DNA from: Paramisgurnus dabryanus
Taxonomy: Eukaryota > Chordata > Actinopteri > Cypriniformes > Cobitidae
Assembly (NCBI RefSeq): GCF_030506205.2
Contig: NC_133358.1
Coordinates: 23,631,905 to 23,695,904, forward strand
Direction: 5' to 3'
DNA: 64,000 nt
In this document: positions 1 through 11,200 of the stretch, piece after piece
Layout of the letters: each line of letters begins with the position of its first letter
How positions within the stretch are numbered: position 1 is the stretch's first letter
Notes under the pieces: generated by a model
What the model was told of the DNA's origin: nothing
Database searches by the model: none
Seen by the model: only the letters and a program-made list of their open reading frames with translations
Made by a program: the position numbers and the translations under genes

Positions 1-148
1 AAAAACATTACTTGTGTGCATTTTGAAGCAAAACAAAGGGCTCTGATGTATTTTAAGATATGTCAGTACAAGTTGTTTTCAGTTTGGACAGATCTTACAT
101 TTATTTTAGTCGAGGACTAGTCTAATCCCCTTCCGGGAAACCACCCCT
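1..148. mobile_element. MITE fragment ending GGGAAACCACCCC
   Basis: It matches copies at 20175-20418, 49110-49338 and 49541-49690 that share the 'acttgtgtg...gatgtattttaagatatgtcag' core and GGTTTCCCGG-type ends. It is truncated by the window start. Confidence 0.6.
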
Positions 149-821
149 TAAACTTTATTTTACTTTACAAATTACAATCATATAAATATTTATTTAATAC
201 AAGAGTAAGTGCAGATGGAAAAGAGGAGCTGGAATCTTTTCTAAAGCCCTCCAACCGAAGATCATGCGAGCCTACTCAAACTTTATGAAATGCAAACTTT
301 TATAAAGACAAACGTTTGTTTTAGTTTACATATAAACACACATTGCTAGACAGTTAGGGACCACAATCTTATCAATATTTAATATAATATTTATTTTAAA
401 TTGTAAACATTTTTCTATGTAACATTTTATTATATTCCTCCAATTTTATGCACGTATATGTAAGAGCATAATAACAGCGCTTTTTACAATGTACTATGTA
501 AAAAGTTAGCGAGATGTTGGTTTTGCCGGTTGTTGATGAGAAACAGCTCTAAATGATCACAACACGCAGCCACGTCACAGGAGAACAAGTGAACACTGTC
601 CCAATGTGAAGTGAGCTAGAGTCCTTACCAGTGCCCAAACCTGCATACACATTCACAACATCGGGAGATTGGGAACGAATTAAGACACTCGCCGAGCAGC
701 ACCCGCAGGGTGGCTACAGTGGTTGGGTGCGCCGCTCTAATTTGCCCGTGTAGAATGTTGCGTCGCATTAGTTCCGCTTTTGGCACTCGCCTGTAAAATC
801 AAAATAAATGTATACTTTTTT

Positions 822-908
822 ATTTGGTCAGCACGGGGTGGCCACAGGGGTGGCCAGGGACATGTCTACAGAGGCACGGGCCACCCTTGGCCTCCGTGTA
901 GAACCGCC
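822..908. mobile_element. fragment of a hAT-like element (TGGCGGTTCTACACGG end)
   Basis: GC-rich block (gtggccaggg...gggccaccct) ending in agaaccgccactg, which resembles the CAGTGGCGGTTC terminus of a common fish hAT-type repeat. Only one end is seen. Confidence 0.35.
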
Positions 909-929
909 ACTGATCTTAGTAGGGGGAAA

Positions 930-1165
930 ATCTAAAAATCTTTAAAATCGCCTTTAAAGTTGTCCAAATGAAGTCTTTAGCAACACATATTACTAATGAA
1001 AAATACAGTTTTTAGATATTTACGACAGGAAATGTACAAAATATCTTTATGAAACATGATGGCATAAGAAATGAATAATTTTGACCCATACAATGTATTG
1101 TTGGCTATTGCTGCAAATATACCTGTGCTACTTATGACTGGTTTTGTGGTCCAGGGTCACATATA
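930..1165. mobile_element. truncated DNA element ending ggttttgtggtccagggtcac
   Basis: Its right end matches the ends of the more complete copy at 24240-24606. The left part is missing. Confidence 0.5.
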
Positions 1166-1179
1166 TAAGCAATAGCATA

Positions 1180-2540
1180 AAGCGCACCTAAAAACCTTTT
1201 AAAGTGTCTATTGTGAAAAAAAAATCAACCTCACAAGCTATGATAAAAGCTTCTTCGTAGCAGATTACTCTCAAAAGGAGTTTCATATGAATGGGAGATG
1301 AGTGGTCCCATCGCAGCACATCCTGACCCAGAATCTATTTCCTCCCAACACAGGGCACATTTTTAATGGCTTTCTGGATCTCCCAAGATGGTGCACCATC
1401 GGGAAAAGAGCTGTGTGGGATTGTCTGCAAGGACGTGGAGAGCGAATACAAACCCTGCTGTTCCTGTACCGATCGGCCCATCTAGATTTAGCCGTCAAGA
1501 CTTCTCAAACGCTCATCTCTTCATGAAGGCCAGCAAGGCCGTAACCTCTGACCCCTGGACTAATTAAAACAGCTTGCGGCAAAGGGGCAAACCAAGAGAC
1601 CCATAAGATCAAAAACCCCATGTCAATAATAATAAGGCCTGTCACAATCTCCTCTTTCCCCAACAGTGAGGGTGACCCAAACAGACAGGTTCAGATATTG
1701 AGGCATGCTGTCAAAATACGCTTTAATTATTAACTTTGATAAGCTGTACTGGAATTGACTGACATGAGACACTTAGAAACTTATTTTAAGGAAGTTCCTA
1801 CTTGCAAACATAGAATTGGTTTTGAATTCAGTATGATTTTATATTAACAAGACAACAAACAGGAATAAGAGACTGAAGAATTATCATGATGAGGCAATTC
1901 AGATCAAAAGTCTGACTCAAAAGAGAAGCTCATAAGTAATCTCACGGAGTCTATCAATTTAACCTTTCTTTATCACAGAAAAATGCCTCATCAATGCAAA
2001 AATAACACAGTTATGAATTTCTCTGAATTTTCTTTCACAGCAAGCATTTAGCCAATCATGACTGGTTGTGATCTGAATGCAGCTTCACCAAAGCCACCAG
2101 AAAGACATCTGAAAAATCACATTCGGTTTAGAAACTACTACATATATATGGTAATAAACCATGGAGAATGCGCTTGTGTTATCTGCTTTGAAAAACTCCT
2201 ACACGGAAATAAGCAAGTCTGTTTTATATTCCTTTATATATATTTATATTTGGGTCGATCAGCCCACACAAATCCGGAGCAGAAAACATGACAGGCTGTG
2301 CTTGTTCTGTTCCTCACTAACAAAGACACTAAAAATGTACCTTTAAAATGTACATTGAGTCATTTGTTGTTGTTGTTATTAAATAAAGTACTTCCTACTA
2401 CTGTACTTCAGTATAAACAATGAATATTTTGACTTCCCCAAAAATTGTGGCCCAAAAGCTGTCAACACTATTTGATTGAGAAGATTTGTGCAATGTCAAC
2501 TTGTTTTACAGTATAAATATAAAAACATCTAGAAAACAGC
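1180..2540. other. tnik intron, non-repeat-like stretch with possible conserved element
   Basis: 1290-1720 has balanced composition and no recognisable repeat or splice-flanked coding frame on either strand. It may be a conserved non-coding element. The rest is AT-rich and unremarkable. Confidence 0.25.
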
Positions 2541-2545
2541 ATACA

Positions 2546-3020
2546 TTGTGAATCGGTCACAAATTCAATTCGATTACAATTATTACGTCAATGATTTAAT
2601 CAGATATATCTGATGGGGTGTGAATTTTTACTGGTCGCACAATTTGATTAGATTACAATAACCATTATTATGTTGACAATTCAATCCGACATTTTCAAAC
2701 TGAATCGTTGCAGCGTATTTGTGACTTTTAAAAGTTGAAATAAACAAAACATTATATTTTATAAAGTAGTACTGTTGGTTAGAAGCCTTATTTAGCAGGA
2801 GATTTATTTACACAAAATTTACAACGAATTAATGTATTTTAAAAAAAGTGCGCTTTGGCGGAAATGCGTAGATGGACGTTACGTCAAGGAATGAGGACGT
2901 GGAGAGTGTCAAAATAAGGGTACCTCAAATCGATTTTTTATGTGCCATCAATGCATCGAATCGATTTGTTAGAAATAAAATCGATGTATCGATCCACATC
3001 GATGTATTGTTACCTCTGCA
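2546..3020. mobile_element. possible hAT-like MITE with ATCGAT-rich ends
   Basis: 2546-2720 has repeated AATTCGATTACAAT-type words and 2925-3010 has ATCGATTT/ATCGATGTATCGAT words in inverted relation. This is typical of fish MITEs, but clear boundaries and TSD were not resolved. Confidence 0.35.
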
Positions 3021-4411
3021 CTGTCTTACATACATTTGTAACTGCAGTAAATTGATAACATAAAAATTTTAAAAATAAGGAAGATTGTTTTGTTGTACAA
3101 AGCAAGATCTGACCACTTCAAGACCTTTCAAAATGAATACTACATCTAAATAGCACCTTCTTCTTGTTTTCTTTGTAATACTGACTGATGACACTCACAG
3201 TTAACCTCATTAGGTTTTGCAATGGCTCTAAACAATACAACCACATCCTCTTTCATTCTTCAAGAATATACAGTATATTCCAATAAATCGTCATGCAGTG
3301 AGTGGTTAAACGTGTCGGATTATGACATGTGTTAAGACTGCTACATAGCTACTTGAGAATCAGATCAGAGACTCAGAGATTTATAATGTTTTAAAAAATA
3401 GATAACAGATTAATACAATTCTTCTTTTAGCACCTGATCGGTCAGACCAGAAATGACTGATGTGATTGTTGTGGGTACGCAGGAGTGATGTGTGCTTATC
3501 ATCAAACCAAAAACTGCAATAAACCACAGCCGAATCTTCAGTGGCACAGTAAAAGATTATTTGATAACGTTTGCAGTCTGAATTAAATGTGATAAAAACG
3601 CGACAGTATAACAGAAAATAAGTGTCATTCTAATTCATCTCGTTCACTGGCGCATTTACTGTATAAACAGGTACAACCAGCACAGTTTGATTCATGATTC
3701 AAGGACTCTTGCGAGTTAATTATTTTAATAAATTGGTGAGCGTGGTAAATAAATTAACTTATGACTGCCTTAATGAATATAGTGTCTCTGTGTGCGTACA
3801 GAGTTTGTATAAGTAAAGTTTATTTGCTACTTTTGATGAAGCATCTTCCACAAAAATGGCAAGAGATATGGGAAAACACATGTGTCTTGACACGCCTAAA
3901 CATACCACACGCATTGCGAAAGAGCTCTGCTGGGACTTTAACAGGTAGGTACAGATCTCAGGGCTAACAGAGAGGGAAACATCTCACCAGAAGAAAACTT
4001 TGGAGCAGACAGTTGAGGCAAATGCAAAACAACTCAATGAATCGTCTGTACAAAACTGACACCAAACTGGTTGCACCTGCCTGATGACACAAACCTGAGC
4101 CTTCAGAAAACCCTCTCACAAGTGCATCAATTTGAAAAGGGTGTCTAGTTTTTGCATTGCGGTTTGAAAACGATTATGAATTTGTATAGTCGTGACAGTC
4201 ATGTGATCAATATGGCAGCCCCAAGTTACCACCTTTGCTAGCTAGAAATTACAACAAATCTCTAATAAAAAAGTAATAGTTATAGTGATAGCACATGCTA
4301 TAGTGGGAATATGGACCTCTAATGAAAAAGAATAACAAATTCTATTGGTTACCAACAAAAAAAATTCAAAACAGATGTTTATTATTTATAGAGCAATAAA
4401 CCTTTACGTAC
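3021..4411. other. tnik intron 2 sequence, nothing recognised
   Basis: AT-rich sequence. No exon with valid splice sites, RNA gene or clear repeat was seen on either strand. Confidence 0.4.
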
Positions 4412-4477
4412 CTTATACACTTGTCCATAAGTTCCATTTCCAACAAGCTCCACCAGCTCAAATATCCCAGCAGGATC
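4412..4477 (-). CDS. tnik: tnik coding exon 2 (kinase glycine-rich loop)
   Basis: The exon is 66 bp with acceptor CTCGCAG|GATCCT and donor TATAAG|GTACGT. It encodes 22 residues beginning DPAGIFELVELV and ending GQVYK, which is kinase subdomain I with the ATP-binding glycine loop GNGTYG. Its phase is 0 at both ends. Confidence 0.95.
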
Positions 4478-6487
4478 CTGCGAGAGGGAAACATACAAGA
4501 GATGATGAGCTTTCCTGTCATTGGAAATAAAATCTATATGCTGAGGTCATCAATTCTCTCACACAAAGAATTTTACAGCTAGTCATTGGGTCTAACAAAG
4601 TGTGTCAATGATGGCACATTACATAATAGTTAATTGTTAAACCGGATGTGTTCAATAAGGGCGCTGCCTGGGACACTTTACTGTTTTGAATCACTCTCAT
4701 AATAACGGCTGATATGATACTGCAAAAAATTTAATTTCATCAATGGACACATCACATATAATTAGTGATGCACCGAAATGAAAATTCTTGGCCGAAACCG
4801 AAAACCGAAAAAAGGAAACCAAGGCCGAAAAACCGAAACCGAAACACCGAAATAAATTATTATGCCAATTATTAGTACAATTGCATTTATGGCCATCACT
4901 GTGTACTAACTTTACTAGGGGTTTGTGACGGATAAAAAAAAACTCACAGTTCGGATCACATTACAGTTTTTGAGGCACAGATCAGATTATTTTTCGGATC
5001 AGCAAAAAGCAGGTGGCAAAAATCTAATAAACAATAAAGAAATTGCAAACATTTATAAAAGAGAACAAAGTTGTACATTAATAAGGTCTGAAATTAGCAT
5101 TAGGTACAGAAATCAAATTAAATGAATCATAACACAATCAATTAAATATATAATTATTTTTTAGAGCTATTTGGCTCTTTGTCATGGGTTGTTTGATTAA
5201 CATTAATGACACAGACTTAAGTAGGTTAATCTGACTGTAATCTAAACAAATGTTTTTATTAGAAAAAGAATACTGTGGAGAGAATTTTGTTTATATGTGC
5301 CCTGTCAATAACAGCGAGATTTTATGTTTGCTTGTTTTTTTTTAAACGCGTTTCTCTCGTATGTGCACTACCGAGGGCACTTAAACGCATGCACATACAG
5401 AGACCGAGGGTGAATCCCAAACAGCGCAACAGTCGCTCCACATAAAAACGTTACGTTGTGTTTCATTGCTTTATTCGCCAAATGTATGTTAATGGATTAC
5501 AGTATGAGACACATTAGCGCGACTCTCTCTAAAGTTTACACATCAAGACATGCTTAATCTTTGCAGACGCGTGCAAACAGCTCGACCGTGAGTGAAACCT
5601 GCTTGAGCACGAAGGGGAGGGGTGGGAGACGACTGATCACCGTGAGTGAAACCCAAGCGCTAGCGCACAGATGGGAGGGGCGCGGTTGACATTCATTTTC
5701 GGTTTACATTTTCGGCTGGATTTTTTATTTCGGCCCGAAACCGATAATGCCATTTTCGGCCGAAATTTTCGGAGACCGAAATTTCGGTGCACCCCTACAT
5801 ATAATCATTGGAATCTGCTTTAATATCCGTTTGCACACTGCACATTAAAAGCACAATATGTAATATTTCAGCATTACAATATCCAAAAATCACTACCACA
5901 GTGATATACATTTTGTTCACAAGGCACTGCACAGAACGACATAAAAAACCAAGAGTGCTTTAAAACAGGGCTGCATAATATTAATGAAAAATACAATGTG
6001 TGAAAACTTGTTAAAAAATGCAGCATACAAAACGCAATGCGATAATGCTTCTGTTTGTATTGGAGATGCTCCGATCAGCATTTTTGGGGCCGATGACCGA
6101 TTACCAAGATCATAATTTGCCGATCAGTGCCGATCACAGAATGGCAGTGGAATGGGAATCTTTTATCTAAAATCTAGTAGAGTTTGCACCATTTGTAAAT
6201 TAGGTATATTTTTGGTTTAATAGAGAATCAAATAAATAAGCACAACAAATATTTCTTCTTCCAAAGAGAAATGTAATATGCCTTTAAAAAGGTTTATGTC
6301 TGTTAAAAGTAATTAAAATAAAACACTTCACAGTCTTTACTGTATGAATTAAATATACACGCATTCGTATGAAGTACAACAGTTCTTCACTGATGAGCAG
6401 AGAGTAATTTTATTGAGAGATGAATTAGGATACTGTAGCTTTAAGACGTGGGAGAGATCGTTCTCTTCACGTGCACTGATGACAGGC

Positions 6488-6571
<84 letters not shown>

Positions 6572-8178
6572 CGAGTGTCCGCAAACAAGAGCTGTGAGGA
6601 AAATGGAAGTTTAAACCTTCAAAACTTTAAAATGAATGCAAGTAATAAACTTTCGGCATGACGATGCAATTGTCCGCGATAGATATATGTTGTATATGCT
6701 GTTTGATGTGAAGATGCATCGCGCTGAGGACCGGAGCGCGTCCTCATAAAAAATACGCACATCTCTGTACAGGCAGAGAGAGAAATCCAAATCTGCATGT
6801 CACACATGAGCAACGGGTTACAAAATGCTCGCACTGTGTAAAATGGTCTCTAATTGCAGCCGCATCAGGAACGCTATGATGACTAAATGAGATCGGCAAA
6901 TTTAGCGAGTGTCGATCGCGTCATTTAATGCCGCTATCGGCCGATTACGATCGACGGCCAATCGATCGGAGCATCCATAGTTTGTAAAATCTATTTAAAT
7001 TATATTAGAATGAGTGTTTTCGGGTATTGGTCTATCAAGACGTACTAAAAAAGAACTCCACTTTTTTTAAATAGGCTAATTTTCCAGCTTCCCTAGAATT
7101 AAACATATAAGTTTTACCAATTTGGGATTCATTCAGCCGTTGTGATTTTCTAGGCAGATATGGCTAGGAACTATACTCTCATTCCGGCGTAATAATCAAG
7201 GACTTTGCTGCCGTAACATGGCTGCAGGAGGTGCAATGATATTACGCAGTGCCCGAAAATAGTCCCCTGCCATTGAAAGATGCTAAGGGGACTATTTTCG
7301 GGCACTGCGTAATATCACTGCGCCTGCTGAAGTCATGGTACGGCAGCAAAGTCCTTTTGTATTACGCCAGAATGAGAGTATAGTTCCTAGCCATATTGGC
7401 CTAGAAAATCGCAACTTTATATTATCAGTTGGTTTTAGTAGACTATGTAATAGGGTTGTGCCGATAGACGATAGTATCGTGTATCGACGATCTTCAGACA
7501 TATCGGCAATGGCAGGCTTTCATGGCGATAGTCATGACGATAGTTGGCGAATGGTTATTATTATTATTATTATCATCATAGTTTTATATTAACACCCACA
7601 ATTCATGCTTTTCCTCACATGAGGGTTTGTGGGCTTCACTTTACGTGGAGAGCTTGTAAAGAGAGAATTCCTTCTTGCACGTACCTGCACTTAATGCGCG
7701 CGTCTTGGTCTCCTTCTTCCACTAAATCCAGCGCGCCCCGTCATTAGCAGCTGGGCTTCTCTCTGTCTTACGTGCACGCACTCTCGCGTCTGTCCGAAGT
7801 CTAAACATAAACTAAAGTAGTAATCCTTATGTATTTGTTCAGTTTAATGCGTTTCATGCGAGCTGAGGCAAACTTTACTTTTTGTTTAAAATATGACCCG
7901 CTGCATATTAGCGCCTCTCTCTCGCTCTCGCGTACGTGCTGAAAGCTGCGCTCTGTCCGAAGTCAGATCACTAGGTATTAATCCTGTTTATGATATGCAT
8001 TTCAAGGAGTTGTAGCAACACGTCCCTCGTGTTTAATATATGATTGTGTTTAAGATATGATCGCGTTCCGCTGGACCGATGCGTTTAAAAGGCACCTCAT
8101 GAGAGCACCACTGCTTCACACGTGTAGTCTTCTGCAACAGCACTAAACCAATGCATTGAATTGTTTGTATGTGCGCGC

Positions 8179-8223
<45 letters not shown>

Positions 8224-11200
8224 GATGCATGTTTTTACAGTTAAGTAATCATGATAGGGTTTTAATGACGCGCTCGCATTAATGGCATCAGGTTTAAGAA
8301 GGTTGCGGTCATGACGCTGTTGCTCTTGTTTTTTTTGTCCACCCATCAAGTGACTTGTTATGAGTAAAAAATTAACAAATAAAAAAATGAGTAAACGTCT
8401 GCCCCGCCCCCCGATAATATCGTGTATCGCCGATCTCACAGGCTGACGATCGGACGATCTGAAAATAGGGCATATCGCCCAACACTACTATGTAACTACA
8501 GAAGAGTCAAGTTTTAAATAGGGAAAAATACCAAACATTATTGTGCGCGATGCTAATGGTCTAATCAGATTCAATGGATTATGCTAAGATATGCTAAAAG
8601 TGGTAGCGGTTGAATGGATTCCAAATCAAATGTTTACCTCTAGGGGAGCTGGAAAATGAGCATATTATCAAAAAAGTGGAGTTTCCCTTTAAGTACCAGA
8701 ATAACCGCAGAACCAGCTCCACCCTGAACTGATGCACTGTTTGACAGGTAGTCAGTCAAAGATGTAATAGTTTCAAACTTTTCATAGCTCAAAAGAGACG
8801 TCTGTATTTGGTTCAAATACTCCATGCTGCAAAAAAGTGTATCAAGAAATATTTGACGCAATGTGAGCAAATCTATCCGTATAATGCTGTAATCATTACG
8901 TTTTGTTCATTTTCACAATTCATGACATCTCGAGAGTCCTAAAAGGACTGGATTGGAACTTGGGTGGCAATTTTGTTGATCTTTCCAATCCCGCTTGCCA
9001 CCAATTACGAAAACTGCTCATATTCCTTTACATGACTAACCTCCAAATATCAATATTGGTTGTAAAATGTTTAGGGTGCTTTTCGCGTTGTGGGATTTCC
9101 TTGGTACAAACATTGCACATTGCAGAACTGTCCTGCAAACCGGTGTATGTAGTCTGGTCAGTAGGCGTGTTTGACTTCATGCAGCGCTGCGCAGACAGAC
9201 AGGAGTACGACAAAATCACAGAGAGAGCAATGCAAGAGCACACGTCACCATATGCATAGGAATCAATCTTGCAAAACATTGCTGTCATACGCCTGTCAAT
9301 CTGCACGGTGCATCTGATGGGTCTATACAGAGACCCCCATTAAAATAAACCTCCATTTGTGAATTAATGGTTAGTACACTACCAGCGGGGCTAGGAGCGT
9401 AGCTCCAAATTTTTAACCCTAAGCAAAGACGATGTGTGGGGGCCCCCATCATCTCCCAAATATGATTTTCAGCATACAATAAAAAAAACACAATGCAACT
9501 CATTCCTGTTCTCAATCATCAAGCAAATCTTTCAATAATGTTCTGTTCCTCATGAACAAATTCTCAGCTTGTGCCATTGTGCAAAACACCCTGCAGTTTT
9601 GAAAAAGTCAGCATGGTCTGTGTTGAAATCACTTATCTACAAATATCGTTAGCAAAGGTACTAATATTTCAATTTCAAAAATAATAGCACATCACATGGC
9701 AGTATGAAGACCTACGATTGTGTATGAGACCTACACAAAACACAAGACTGAAGTCAAATCAGTCTGCTGTGATTCATTTAATAAAACTCATGCAGTTATC
9801 GAACCCATCAGAGTAAAATTTGTCCCAGACGAGTATGATGTTCATGAAAATGAGCACAACCAAAAACCAATAAATAATGCAACACACCTGGAACAATAAG
9901 CAAGACGTGTTGCTATGGCAATACAACAATAGCTGCCATTTATGTCACCAGAGGGGTAATTTATGAAATATTGTTACTCCAAAAATTACAAAACAGCTCG
10001 AAATGAGAGGATGGGGTGAGGATGATGGAACATGGGAGGGGAACAGGTTAAGTAAAATGTGTTAAATGTACAATTACTAAATGGACGTGCATGATGTGCA
10101 TTTGACTATGAATTCACATAAGACCTCTGCGCTGTTAACTCAATGCTCTACCTGTGGTTAAACTGGTAGAGCATTGCATTAGCGGCGCAAAAGTTCATAG
10201 GTTCAATCCCAGAGAACACTAGCAATATGGTAAAACATATGTAAAATGACACAGCGAGAGCCCAGCTTAACCAGATTCTTAAGACCAAGCATGATTTCCA
10301 GATCCAAGTAATGTGGAAGAATTAGGTCAAGCTGACCACAGCGCTTTATGTTCAGACAGAGACCTCGAGTCGCTTTGTTTCCAAGTGGAAATCCCATCGA
10401 TCTCTCCTCTCCGAGACCCCACTGAATACTAATTTGACTAATGAGTTTCACCAAATTACACACCTGCTCCATCACATACCTGCGGGGACAGCTTCCTCCT
10501 GTGCTTTTTAAAAATAAACACATCTTACGTAACTTTGTTTGTGTGTGTGCCCGAACCTGCATGAACCTGAAAATAATACGGTGAACGAGTACAGTATTCA
10601 CACACTTGGGAATATATAATTGATGCAGCGAACAAAGGAAGGGGGCCCAGAATTGTGCAAGTCTATCTATTTTGGGAGCACCGAGATGGGAAGTTTACAC
10701 TCCCAAACAGACTGTTTCACCAACAAAACACATCCTTACAGATGGAAAAGCATGCATGAAAAATGCTGACCCAAAAGAAAGAGACCACCACAATCTGCTT
10801 GCTGCCAGCAAGAACATCGAGAGAGAGATGCTGTAAGTGTAGCATGTTTTCCCTGAGCTACGTGGAATGGTGTTAAATAGTTTAAAATGATACACCATTA
10901 CCTCGGTTTCTTCAACTGTTACAGGCAAATAACACAACTGAGTCAGACTGTTTCTTGAAGAAGCAAGTTCACGTCCTTCATGGGAACACCACCTCAGGCT
11001 TCAGCACAATAACCCCCAGATGACAACACTGCTGTACCACGTCAATTACCGTAATTTGATAGGTTCATTCAAGCCTTTACTTGCTCTCACGTCATCCAAA
11101 ACCTATGACTTTTCTTAACGAAAAACAAAAGGAGAATGTTTGTCATACACACTACATTAAAGTTGAAAAACGTAATTTTTTGGAATATTATGGAATTCTT

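Larger units (their letters stand above)
7040..8694. mobile_element. compound MITE with GGAGTTT/AACTCC-type ends, hosting two other repeats
   Basis: The left end (aagaactccacttttttt...ttttccagcttccctaga) is inverted at the right (tctaggggagctggaaaatgagc...aaagtggagtttccc). A second copy of the family is at 36165-37462. Inside are the foldback at 7140-7412 and the hAT-like element at 7451-8487. Confidence 0.7.

Noticed and set aside
1..4411. tnik exon 3 (GRHVKTGQLAAIK)
   Set aside because: Looked for its reverse complement with a flanking acceptor and donor; not found, so it should lie left of the window.
6349..6661. Open frames with THTHTH / VCVCVC on both strands
   Set aside because: These are translations of the (TG)40 microsatellite, not genes.
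8903..9259. 118-residue plus-strand ORF
   Set aside because: No homology signature recognised, inside tnik intron 1, no promoter or splice support.
10152..10220. Functional tRNA gene
   Set aside because: A- and B-box-like words are present but no cloverleaf with acceptor pairing; it fits the SINE family seen elsewhere in the window.
10203..10601. 132-residue minus-strand ORF
   Set aside because: No recognisable domain, no splice context, overlaps a SINE head; length is within chance for 64 kb of six-frame sequence.
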